Assembly: GCA_009780595.1 (NCBI GenBank)
Contig: WQZT01000040.1
Location: 1 to 10,160 of the forward strand
Source: Treponema sp.
GTDB taxonomy: Bacteria > Spirochaetota > Spirochaetia > Treponematales > Breznakiellaceae
Direction of reading: 5' to 3'
Length of the DNA: 10,160 bases
A program made the position numbers and the translations under genes. How positions within the stretch are numbered: position 1 is the first letter of the stretch; each line of letters opens with the position of its first letter. Positions 1-6,183 of this stretch are shown one piece after another. Below the pieces are notes generated by a model. It was not told the DNA's origin. It did no database searches and was given only the letters and a program-made list of their open reading frames with translations.

Positions 1-855
1 AAACAACTCCTTCAGTATCGCGCCTTCCTCGTCGCCGTTGATAATATGCACGCGCTCAACACCAGCTTTACACGCCCGTACCGCCAGCGCAAGATCGGCA
101 AGCGCTTTATCATCCGCCCCCTTGCGTGCATTTGCATCAAGCACCTGCTGCGCCTGCTGCGGCGTGAGGCGGGTTATTCTGCCGCATTCCGTAGTTGCAA
201 TATCATCGGGAATATCGTAGCTGTCTTTTTTTATACCCTCCGAAAGGGAAACCAAAACGAGCTTCACCGCGCCAAGCCTCGTTGCCGCCGAGAACGCAAT
301 CTCGCTGCTGGGAACGTTGTACGGTTTGCCCGATGAACTCCAGCCTATGCAGGGAAGCAGCGGAACCATTCCGAGTTCTAAAATACGTTGCAGGGATTCG
401 GTGTAAATCTTATCAACCGCCCCAGTGTGCTCCATATCCGTGCCGTCGATAACGCCGATTCCCCGCGCCCGGACAAAATTGCCGGTTACCGCATCAACCC
501 TGCTGGCGGAAAAACCTGTCATAAACGCAGTTGCGCTGTGGAACGCCGCCATCTGCACAAATGGCATAGCTTGCGCCGTGGTAATTCGCCGTGAGCCTTT
601 GTAGCTCGAGGGAATTGCATACTGCGCGAGAATTTCGCTGATCCATTCTTTCGCGCCGGGAACAATAACTACGCGAAAGCCTGTGTTCGCAAGCAGCGCT
701 AAATCCTTAACAATAGAAGGAAACAGCGGATGCTCCGTTACCGGGAAATCGATCTTGAATACCACCGTGGAATTGTGAAAGCGGCTTTGATAGTGAAACG
801 CTTCCCGGATAAGCTCTACGTTCGCCGATGGCTCGTCAGCGTTGCTATGCGACAA
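1..855 (-). CDS. argA: N-acetylglutamate synthase, partial (amino-acid kinase-like domain)
   Basis: Amino-acid N-acetyltransferase, which makes N-acetylglutamate from acetyl-CoA and glutamate, the first step of arginine synthesis in the cytoplasm. The 285 codons present are open to the left edge and cover the amino-acid kinase-like domain; the expected C-terminal GNAT acetyltransferase domain lies outside the window. Visible blocks are VVFKIDFPV, VVIVPGAKEW, VTGNFVRARGIGVIDGTD, YNVPSSEIAFSAATRLGA and RVHIINGDEEGAILKELF. The VTGNF...GVxDG and N-x-x-S-x-EIA blocks match ArgA rather than acetylglutamate kinase ArgB, although the last block occurs in both. An in-frame stop lies at 862-864, and the only usual start codon after it and before the conserved domain is TTG at 855. 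I see no Shine-Dalgarno there. The TTG overlaps the last 11 bases of the upstream gene, which suggests translational coupling. The family is clear; the exact start is less so. Confidence 0.85.
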   Translation of the reverse strand, partial: MSHSNADEPSANVELIREAFHYQSRFHNSTVVFKIDFPVTEHPLFPSIVKDLALLANTGFRVVIVPGAKEWISEILAQYAIPSSYKGSRRITTAQAMPFVQMAAFHSATAFMTGFSASRVDAVTGNFVRARGIGVIDGTDMEHTGAVDKIYTESLQRILELGMVPLLPCIGWSSSGKPYNVPSSEIAFSAATRLGAVKLVLVSLSEGIKKDSYDIPDDIATTECGRITRLTPQQAQQVLDANARKGADDKALADLALAVRACKAGVERVHIINGDEEGAILKELF

Positions 856-1312
856 GGCTGACTACCGCGCCGCTTGGGACATTTGGAGCAGGGATATACG
901 GCATAGCCGCACTTGCCGCCTGCGCTTGCAGCGCCTGAGTCCGGTATGCGTCAGCCAGCGCGCTAATCTGCGCGCTGCCGGAGGCTTCGGCGGGGGCAGC
1001 GGCATCCGCTGCTTCAGCAAACGCTTTTGCGACAGCCTCGGCAACGGCGGCGGCTTTTTCAGCCGCTTTTTCCGCGGAGGAGGGGAGGCCGGGAGGATTA
1101 TCTTTGAGCGCGGAAAACTGCCGGATAAGCACGTCGATGAGCTTCAGTTGGTTAATACTAACCCCGCGAATATTTTTAGGAGCCGCTGTCCCGTACACGT
1201 TTTCAAAGTTCGAATAGACAAGGAGAGAGGGATCAACAGGCAGCGACATTCTGCCGTTTCCTGCTGTAAAGTGATTAATAGCAGGCATCGAAACATTGTG
1301 CATAATCCGCAT
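845..1312 (-). CDS. Hypothetical protein, alanine-rich C-terminal half
   Basis: A 155-residue protein I cannot assign to a characterised family. Residues 1-75 are of normal composition (SLPVDPSLLVYSNFENVYG, then GVSINQLKLIDVLIRQ, probably a helix) and look like the conserved part. Residues about 78-140 are low-complexity, dominated by Ala with Glu, Lys and Gln, and likely helical. There is no signal peptide or membrane segment. The ATG at 1312 is well supported by a GAGGAG-type Shine-Dalgarno a few bases upstream. The gene's 3' end overlaps the argA start, so the two are probably one leftward transcription unit. I infer a link to argA only from that overlap. GC-rich alanine codons open long spurious frames on the other strand, but the ribosome site and the overlap favour this frame. 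Confidence 0.7.
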   Translation of the reverse strand: MRIMHNVSMPAINHFTAGNGRMSLPVDPSLLVYSNFENVYGTAAPKNIRGVSINQLKLIDVLIRQFSALKDNPPGLPSSAEKAAEKAAAVAEAVAKAFAEAADAAAPAEASGSAQISALADAYRTQALQAQAASAAMPYIPAPNVPSGAVVSLVA

Positions 1313-1333
1313 AGCTTTCTCCTCAATTCGATT

Positions 1334-1360
1334 TTTATACTTCTTATATCGGAATTGTAA
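1334..1360 (-). promoter_or_regulatory. Putative promoter of the hypothetical gene-argA unit
   Basis: Read on the minus strand, TTACAA (1355-1360) and TATAAA (1334-1339) resemble -35 and -10 hexamers, but the spacer is only 15 bp. The region is AT-rich and lies just upstream of the ribosome site of the gene starting at 1312. This is a weak call. Confidence 0.3.
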
Positions 1361-1426
1361 GAAAAAAGATTAGCAGCTGTATGAGAAACAGCCACATAAC
1401 GAGGTGTTTTTTTCTTCAAGGTATAG

Positions 1427-1432
1427 TATAAT
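1427..1432 (+). promoter_or_regulatory. Perfect -10 box close to the ppaC start
   Basis: A perfect TATAAT lies 10 bases before the ppaC ATG, with no good -35 at the right distance. Transcription from it would begin around 1439, giving a leader of only a few bases. Confidence 0.45.
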
Positions 1433-1442
1433 CATTACTTAT

Positions 1443-3095
1443 ATGAGAAAGAAAATTTACGTTATCGGACACCGCAATCCTGATACGGATTCGGTTGTTT
1501 CCGCTGCCGCTTACGCGCGGCTTAAACAGTTACAGGGGCAGGATAATTGTTTTTCTGCCAGAGCCGGCAAAATTAACCGGCAGACTGAATATATTTTTGA
1601 CCGTTTCAATGTGCCAGTGCCGCAATATCTGCCGGACTTGATCCCCAAGGCCGAGCATTACGCGCAGGAAGCGCCTGTTACATTGAACGAAAACGACAGT
1701 TTGTGGAACGCCCTTGAGCTGCTGCAAAAAGGCGATGCGAAGGTGCTGCCGATTGTTGACAAAGATGGCGTGTACCGGGGGATGTTTCACTATCGGAGTT
1801 TTGCCCAGTATGTCATCAATAATATCAGCCCCCGAAAGAAATCCTCGTTTCCCCTGTCGCTGGAACATCTGGCACAGACCATTCACGCGCAGGCGCTGAC
1901 GCTGTTCGACAGCAGCGAAGTCAGAAAATCGCCCGTTGTTGTCGCAGCATCCAGCTCAGAGAACTTCATGAAAAATATCCAGAGTGAGGGAGTGGACAAC
2001 GCGCTGGTAGTGGTGGGGGATCGCCCGGACATCCAGAGAGTCTGCATTGAGCTGGGCGTGCGCGCGCTGATCCTGTCCAACGGAGTTACGCTTATAAAAG
2101 AGCTGCTGGACCTTGCGGAGGAGAAAAAGGTAACGGTTTTGATCAGCCCCTTTGACACATCTTCCACATCGCGGCTTATCACCTATTCGGTGTCGGTGGG
2201 CAAACTCAGCGACACCAACGTTCCCCTGTGCCGCCTTCACGATCCTGTGCGGAGTTTTCGGGAAACGCTTACCAACGCGCCCGCCCGCTACCTGCCAGTA
2301 GCTGATGCTGATGACAAAGTTGTCGGTGTTATTTTTGAAGGCGACCTTGCCAAAGACCCCAACGTCGAAGTGATTATGGTGGATCACAACGAGCCGCGCC
2401 AGGCGATTGAAGGCATCGAGAACTTCAAGATTCTTGAGGTTATCGATCACCACAGGCTTGGCAACCTTTCCACCGCCTATCCGATTACGTTTATTAACCG
2501 CGTAGTTGGGGCAACGTGTACGATTATCGCCAACCTGTATCGCGAGCAGAAACTCCCGATGGAAAAAGAAATCGCCTCAATTTTGCTGTGCGCGATTTTG
2601 ACGGATACGTTGATGCTGAAATCCGCGACAGCGACTGAAACGGATGTCGAGGCTGCCGAATACCTTTCTTCGATTACGGGGCTGGATATTCAGGCGCTGT
2701 ACTCCGATTTGCAGACGGCATCGAATAAAATTATCACGCTGCCAGCGCAGGAGCTGATTACGCTGGACTCCAAAGAGTACACCGAGCGCGGGCTTCCTTT
2801 TATCGTGAGCCAGATCGAAATCGACAACACGGAAGCTTTGATGGAACGCAAGGAGGAAATCGCCGATGCGCTGGAAAAGACGCGTTCAGGTGGCGGCTAT
2901 CTTTTTGCCGCCCTCATGGTAACCGATGTTACGATGCTTGATTCGCTGCTGTTTGTAACGGGGGAAAAGGCGTTTACAGGCCTTGTCAGTTTTCCGGTTG
3001 CGGCGGCAGGCGTTTACGAGCTTAAAGGCGTTGTGTCCCGCAAAAAGCAGCTTATGCCGCTGTTGACGGAATTGATACTGCGTTACACGGGGTAA
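1443..3095 (+). CDS. ppaC: Manganese-dependent inorganic pyrophosphatase, family II, with CBS and DRTGG domains
   Basis: Hydrolyses pyrophosphate to phosphate in the cytoplasm, pulling biosynthetic reactions forward. The protein has 550 residues against about 310 for plain family II enzymes; the extra length is a regulatory insert. Order: DHH domain start with GHRNPDTDS (His10, Asp14, Asp16), first CBS about 77-128, DRTGG about 145-250, second CBS about 255-303, then the rest of the DHH domain with VDHNE (Asp314), DHH (Asp335-His337) and TDT (Asp388), and the DHHA2 domain ending in SRKKQ (532-536) for substrate binding. All metal ligands and the substrate Arg-Lys are present. In related CBS-PPases the insert binds AMP/ADP and, when DRTGG is present, diadenosine polyphosphates. 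The frame stays open upstream to a GTG at 1404, but the ATG at 1443 is chosen because MRKKIYVIGH matches the family N-terminus. No Shine-Dalgarno is visible. msrAB begins 18 bases after the stop. Confidence 0.95.
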   Translation: MRKKIYVIGHRNPDTDSVVSAAAYARLKQLQGQDNCFSARAGKINRQTEYIFDRFNVPVPQYLPDLIPKAEHYAQEAPVTLNENDSLWNALELLQKGDAKVLPIVDKDGVYRGMFHYRSFAQYVINNISPRKKSSFPLSLEHLAQTIHAQALTLFDSSEVRKSPVVVAASSSENFMKNIQSEGVDNALVVVGDRPDIQRVCIELGVRALILSNGVTLIKELLDLAEEKKVTVLISPFDTSSTSRLITYSVSVGKLSDTNVPLCRLHDPVRSFRETLTNAPARYLPVADADDKVVGVIFEGDLAKDPNVEVIMVDHNEPRQAIEGIENFKILEVIDHHRLGNLSTAYPITFINRVVGATCTIIANLYREQKLPMEKEIASILLCAILTDTLMLKSATATETDVEAAEYLSSITGLDIQALYSDLQTASNKIITLPAQELITLDSKEYTERGLPFIVSQIEIDNTEALMERKEEIADALEKTRSGGGYLFAALMVTDVTMLDSLLFVTGEKAFTGLVSFPVAAAGVYELKGVVSRKKQLMPLLTELILRYTG

Positions 3096-3113
3096 TGAAG
3101 GGTAATGAAACAG

Positions 3114-4067
3114 ATGAAAACGATATATGTGGCTGGCGGCTGTTTTTGGGGTGTGGAGAAATTCATCGCCCTCATCCCTGGCGTTGCCTCAACCGAAGTC
3201 GGGTACGCCAACGGCAACACCGAAAAACCAAGCTACGAGGACGTGTGCCGCAAAAACACCGGACACGCCGAGGCGGTGCGCGTGGATTACAATCCGCACA
3301 AGGTCAGCTTGACGTTCCTTTTGGAGCGTTTCTACGAAGTGATCGATCCGCTGACGCTAAACCGGCAAGGCGGCGATGTCGGGGTGCAATACCGCACCGG
3401 TGTTTACTTTACCGACAGTGCCGACGAGGAGATTATTCGGGGTTCGATTGCGCTGTTGCAGGAAAATTACGATAAACCCGTGATGATAGAGGTCAAGCCG
3501 CTTGTGCATTTTTACCCCGCCGAGGAATACCACCAGAAGTATTTGGATAAGAACCCCGGCGGCTACTGCCACATTGGCAGAGATAAGTTTGAGGTGGCAA
3601 AGGCGGCGGTTGACTCCGCCACGTTGTACCGTCCGGCGGAAAAGGCCGCCTTGCGCGAAAAACTCACCTCCCTGCAATTTGACGTTACGCAGAACAGCGC
3701 GACCGAGCCGCCGTTCCGCAACGAGTACTGTAACACGTTCGAGCTGGGCATTTACGTTGACATTACAACCGGGCAGCCGCTGTTTGTTTCATCCGACAAG
3801 TTCGAGTCAGGCTGCGGCTGGCCTAGTTTTTCCCGCCCCATCTCCGCCGAGCTGCTGAGCGAACTGCCGGATCATTCTCACGGGCGGCAGCGGGTCGAAG
3901 TGCGAAGCGCGCTCGGTGATTCGCATTTAGGGCACGTATTCACAGACGGCCCAGCCGAATCAGGCGGGCTGCGCTACTGTATCAACAGCGCTTCGTTGCG
4001 CTTTGTCCCTCGGGAAAAGATGGAAGCGGAGGGCTACGGAAAGTTGCTGCCGTTGCTGGGCAAATGA
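3114..4067 (+). CDS. msrAB: Bifunctional peptide methionine sulfoxide reductase MsrA-MsrB
   Basis: Repairs oxidised methionine in proteins: the MsrA half reduces the S-sulfoxide and the MsrB half the R-sulfoxide. The protein has 317 residues. MsrA (about 1-160) shows GGCFWG with catalytic Cys10, GYANG, TGHAE, and [16 protein letters not shown] with Cys152, a likely resolving cysteine. MsrB (about 180-305) shows SGCGWPSF (Cys234, likely resolving), HLGHVF, and [11 protein letters not shown] with catalytic Cys289. Both CxxC zinc motifs seen in many MsrB enzymes are absent ([13 protein letters not shown] and [11 protein letters not shown] take their places), so this is a zinc-free form. There is no signal peptide, so it is presumably cytoplasmic. 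ATG 3114 is preferred over ATG 3105 because GAAGGG (3098-3103) is 10 bases from the former and only 1 from the latter. It is probably cotranscribed with ppaC. Its TGA lies inside the first palindrome. Confidence 0.95.
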   Translation: MKTIYVAGGCFWGVEKFIALIPGVASTEVGYANGNTEKPSYEDVCRKNTGHAEAVRVDYNPHKVSLTFLLERFYEVIDPLTLNRQGGDVGVQYRTGVYFTDSADEEIIRGSIALLQENYDKPVMIEVKPLVHFYPAEEYHQKYLDKNPGGYCHIGRDKFEVAKAAVDSATLYRPAEKAALREKLTSLQFDVTQNSATEPPFRNEYCNTFELGIYVDITTGQPLFVSSDKFESGCGWPSFSRPISAELLSELPDHSHGRQRVEVRSALGDSHLGHVFTDGPAESGGLRYCINSASLRFVPREKMEAEGYGKLLPLLGK

Positions 4068-4153
4068 GCCGTTGGCTCATTTGCTGGGGAGTTTTGCTGT
4101 GCAAAACTCCATGCTTGGAATGTATGGGCAAATGAGCCAACGGCTCATTTGCC
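4060..4153. repeat. Cluster of three perfect palindromes (REP/BIME-like)
   Basis: Three hairpins with 3-base loops. P1 (4060-4084) has an 11-bp stem, arms GCAAATGAGCC and GGCTCATTTGC, loop GTT. P2 (4088-4110) has a 10-bp stem, arms GGAGTTTTGC and GCAAAACTCC, loop TGT. P3 (4127-4153) has a 12-bp stem, arms GGCAAATGAGCC and GGCTCATTTGCC, loop AAC. P3 is the exact reverse complement of P1 over 25 bases, loop included, so the cluster is an inverted pair of one palindromic unit flanking a second one. P1 contains the msrAB stop codon. No T-run follows any hairpin, so an intrinsic terminator is unlikely. The organisation resembles dispersed REP/BIME elements, but other genomic copies cannot be seen here. 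Confidence 0.85.
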
Positions 4154-4161
4154 GTGCAGTA

Positions 4162-4190
4162 TTGAATTATTTACTGACTTGTACTATTCT
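4162..4190 (+). promoter_or_regulatory. Putative promoter of the DRTGG gene
   Basis: TTGAAT (4162-4167), a 17-bp spacer and TATTCT (4185-4190): four of six matches in each hexamer. It lies just after the palindromes, suggesting the pair 4210-5178 is transcribed independently of msrAB. The predicted leader is very short, about 13 bases. Confidence 0.4.
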
Positions 4191-4209
4191 GTTTTAGAAG
4201 GGGATAGCG

Positions 4210-4566
4210 ATGAAAATTGCGGAAGCAGTAAAATTAATCGATGGGCAGTTCTTTTGGGGCGAGGATTTGGCGGATTTAGAAATCGTTTCAGCGTGCGGCG
4301 CAGACCTCATGAGCGACGTTATGGCTTTTGTAAAAGACAAAGTTCTTTTGCTTACCGGCCTTGTAAATCCCCAAGTAATACGAACTGCGGAATTGCTGGA
4401 TATACACTGCGTTATCTTTGTCCGGGGCAAAGTTCCCTCCCGCGAAATGATTGAGTTGGCAGAAAGTTCCGAGATTATTCTCGCCGGGACAAAGCATTCT
4501 ATGTTTATTGCGTCAGGCAAGCTGTACGAAGCAGGGCTCAGAGGCGGCGGGAATCGGACTATTTGA
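4210..4566 (+). CDS. Stand-alone DRTGG-domain protein
   Basis: A 118-residue protein that is essentially one DRTGG domain, a fold found as an insert in CBS-pyrophosphatases and alone in small bacterial proteins. The recognisable part is SACGADLMSDVMAFVKD (27-43), then LLTGLVNPQVIRTAELLDIHCVIFV, VPSREMIELAE and LAGTKHSMFIASGKLYEAG near the end. This is the usual length for single-domain members. It has no membrane segment and no kinase motifs. Partner and ligand are unknown; nucleotide-type ligand sensing is inferred from the DRTGG insert of pyrophosphatases. The start is supported by GAAGGGG (4197-4203), 6 bases before the ATG. The next gene begins 15 bases after its stop, so the two are probably cotranscribed. 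The nearby ppaC carries the same kind of domain. Confidence 0.8.
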   Translation: MKIAEAVKLIDGQFFWGEDLADLEIVSACGADLMSDVMAFVKDKVLLLTGLVNPQVIRTAELLDIHCVIFVRGKVPSREMIELAESSEIILAGTKHSMFIASGKLYEAGLRGGGNRTI

Positions 4567-4581
4567 ATCTGAAGGAACTAT

Positions 4582-5178
4582 ATGGGAAAGATTAAAAGTG
4601 CGCTGGAAATCGCCCTTGAACGGACTGAGTCTGTAAAGAGCGACAAAGACAGCATCGCCTTGTTTCAGGCGAAACAGAAAGGCAAGAAGCTTGCGAACGA
4701 GTTTATTGACGGGGAAATCGACTCCCTTGAAAACGAAATAAAAAAAGAGCCGCAGTCGGTGCAAGGAAGCTTGAAGCAGGGTGTTTTCGATGTCCTGCTT
4801 TCGCGCATTGCCCTGCCTGTGGTTAAAGACGACCTCAAGCGGATAGAGCGTGCAAGCGCGGCGTTAGCCCAGATAGTTGCCGCTAAGAGTTTTGGGGAGA
4901 TTGCCAAACAATTCACTCAGTTTATGAGCCAGTATCTGGATGAGGCGGCGCACTACGAAGAAGCCGTAAAACAGCAGTACGCCCCCAAGTTGCGCCAGAA
5001 AGAGGAAGAGCTTTCGCGCCGTTTGGGGCGGCAGTTAACGATCGACCCGTTGCAAGACCCTGAGTTTGTCGCTCTCTTGAGCCAGCACATCAGCGCGCTG
5101 AAGGAAAATTATCAGGCAGTAGCGGATCAGGTTAAGCAGGAAGCGCAGCGCCTCTTTAACGCGCCTGAAAAAGCGTAA
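4582..5178 (+). CDS. Hypothetical helical, coiled-coil-like protein
   Basis: A 198-residue, highly charged protein of unknown function that resembles small conserved proteins I associate with spirochaetes; I cannot name a function. Almost the whole chain should be helical: GKIKSALEIALERTESVKSD at the N-terminus, an Asp/Glu-rich stretch about 45-60, and a Lys/Glu/Gln-rich stretch from about 105 to the end with heptad-like spacing (KLRQKEEELSRRLGRQL). There is no cysteine, signal peptide or membrane segment, so it is probably cytoplasmic. The start is secure: GAAGGA (4571-4576), 5 bases before the ATG. It lies 15 bases after the DRTGG gene, suggesting joint expression. Its last codons carry the A-run that reads as the T-run of the terminator on the opposite strand. 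Confidence 0.75.
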   Translation: MGKIKSALEIALERTESVKSDKDSIALFQAKQKGKKLANEFIDGEIDSLENEIKKEPQSVQGSLKQGVFDVLLSRIALPVVKDDLKRIERASAALAQIVAAKSFGEIAKQFTQFMSQYLDEAAHYEEAVKQQYAPKLRQKEEELSRRLGRQLTIDPLQDPEFVALLSQHISALKENYQAVADQVKQEAQRLFNAPEKA

Positions 5179-5228
5179 GAAAGCGGCGTGAAACACTTCG
5201 TCTAACGCCGCAACGCCGCATTCTTACG
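5174..5228. terminator. Long hairpin terminator between convergent genes
   Basis: CGTAAGAA-A-GCGGCG (5174-5188) pairs with CGCCGC-A-TTCTTACG (5214-5228): 8 bp, one A-A mismatch, 6 bp, and a 25-base loop. On the minus strand the stem is followed by C and TTTTT (5172-5168), a good intrinsic terminator for the leftward PilZ genes. On the plus strand no T-run follows, so termination of the gene ending at 5178 is less certain. A second copy of the 3' arm (ACGCCGC, 5205-5211) allows a shorter alternative stem. Confidence 0.7.
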
Positions 5229-5243
5229 TACGTATATACCTTT

Positions 5244-6029
5244 CTATAGCTGAACCTCAGCTGTCGTCGTGCTCAGCGCTCCTTCGATTTTTTTCTCCAT
5301 GCAATGTTTCATGTAGCGAAAGACAGCAAATCTATGATCGAATGATAAATTTTGAAAAAGCAGAATATACACATGCTCGTCATCACGCCGCTGCCCTACG
5401 ATAGTCATATCCGTTATAATAATCTTGCCGTGTAATTTTAACTGAACACCTTGTAATACTGTTCCGGGATAAAAATAGCCTGTTTTCTCAAATCTCACAG
5501 CAATACCCGACGCGCTTAGCTCAAGGAGTTTTCCACGATAGATGCCCCAATACCCCTGGTAATTAAACGTGGAACTTTTTTCTTGCTCGCAGGATACCCG
5601 AAATTTGCAGGGACCTTCTCGCGCTTCGTTGGCTTGCAAAACTTTGATCATTATTCTGGTGCTTTCCTTCAACCCCAGCTTTAACTGAATGTATCCGCAG
5701 GGAATTGACAGATTGATAAGGTACTTCTCCATCAACTGCTGATCGTGATTGTAGGATATTATTCCCAGGCGGCTGCTTTTTGTTCGGGGATCTTCCTGAA
5801 TACTCCTTATGTAGGATTCCCATTCTTTTTCTTCAAGATACTCATCAATGTTGATAAACATCGTTGAACCTGGATATTTCACAAGAACATTTCGGGCTTT
5901 TTCCTCGTTAAAGAGCGCATAGGTTTCAAAGCCCGCCATGAGGAGTGTATCGAGCATTTCTTCCCGAATTACACTGTGTGGATACAGAAGAAACGTTTTT
6001 TTTCCTTGTATGAACTGTTGTTGCACCAT
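5244..6029 (-). CDS. PilZ-domain protein with receiver-like N-terminus (copy A)
   Basis: A 261-residue protein. Residues about 10-135 look like an alpha/beta receiver-type fold (KTFLLYPHSVIREEMLDTLL, TMFINIDEYL, SSRLGIISYNHDQ), but no receiver phosphorylation site is certain. Residues about 140-248 form a PilZ-like domain. The usual PilZ c-di-GMP motifs are RxxxR and (D/N)xSxxG; here the first is absent (FRVSCEQEK) and the second is altered to ELSASG (170-175). Classic c-di-GMP binding is therefore doubtful. It has no membrane segment. The frame continues upstream, but ATG 6029 is chosen because GGGAGGA sits directly before it and the N-terminus aligns with copy B without gaps. A 6-bp inverted repeat (5248-5262) covers the stop codon. 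By hand count, 184 of the first 250 residues are identical to copy B. It has its own promoter. Confidence 0.85.
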   Translation of the reverse strand: MVQQQFIQGKKTFLLYPHSVIREEMLDTLLMAGFETYALFNEEKARNVLVKYPGSTMFINIDEYLEEKEWESYIRSIQEDPRTKSSRLGIISYNHDQQLMEKYLINLSIPCGYIQLKLGLKESTRIMIKVLQANEAREGPCKFRVSCEQEKSSTFNYQGYWGIYRGKLLELSASGIAVRFEKTGYFYPGTVLQGVQLKLHGKIIITDMTIVGQRRDDEHVYILLFQNLSFDHRFAVFRYMKHCMEKKIEGALSTTTAEVQL

Positions 6030-6085
6030 AATTCCTCCCACCCTTCTGGGTAAAATCTTGTTGTGTTTCAGTATAAAACTGAACT

Positions 6086-6108
6086 TTAGTAGCATAATTA
6101 GTAGCATA
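6086..6108 (-). repeat. 12-base tandem duplication in the copy A leader
   Basis: TTAGTAGCATA occurs twice with a 12-base period (6086-6096 and 6098-6108, plus-strand reading). Copy B has only one counterpart, so the leader of copy A is about 12 bases longer between the promoter and the ribosome site. Confidence 0.7.
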
Positions 6109-6113
6109 CTGTT

Positions 6114-6142
6114 AGTGTATCACATATATTTCTAGAGTGGAA
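6114..6142 (-). promoter_or_regulatory. Promoter of PilZ copy A
   Basis: On the minus strand: TTCCAC (6137-6142), a 17-bp spacer, and TACACT (6114-6119) preceded by TGA, an extended -10. It aligns without gaps to the promoter of copy B, which supports both. The predicted leader is about 78 bases. Confidence 0.6.
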
Positions 6143-6183
6143 GAAAAATCGTAGAGATTTTGGAGATTTTTTACAGTTAAACC

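Noticed and set aside
1..855. Acetylglutamate kinase (argB) as an alternative to argA
   Set aside because: The VTGNF...GVIDGTD and YNVPSSEIAFSAATRLGA blocks are ArgA-like, and the ArgB glycine-rich KYGG and HGGG motifs are missing (FKIDFP and VPGAKEW in their place).
842..1360. Long plus-strand frame of 172 residues
   Set aside because: It is Gly/Arg/Cys-rich antisense composition over an alanine-rich gene and has no ribosome site; the minus-strand gene has a good one and overlaps argA sensibly.
1956..2453. Minus-strand frame of 165 residues opposite ppaC
   Set aside because: It lies wholly within a gene with intact catalytic motifs and has no independent support.
4060..4153. Palindromes as a CRISPR array or intrinsic terminator
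   Set aside because: There are only three units, two of them inverted with respect to each other and one unrelated, with no regular spacers; no T-run follows any stem.
5248..5262. Inverted repeat AGCTGA-ACC-TCAGCT at the end of PilZ copy A as a terminator
   Set aside because: It is short, covers the stop codon and has no following T-run; the hairpin at 5174-5228 is much better.
6030..6107. Upstream extension of PilZ copy A by 26 residues
   Set aside because: The extension is the leader region; the ATG at 6029 has a strong ribosome site and aligns with the start of copy B.
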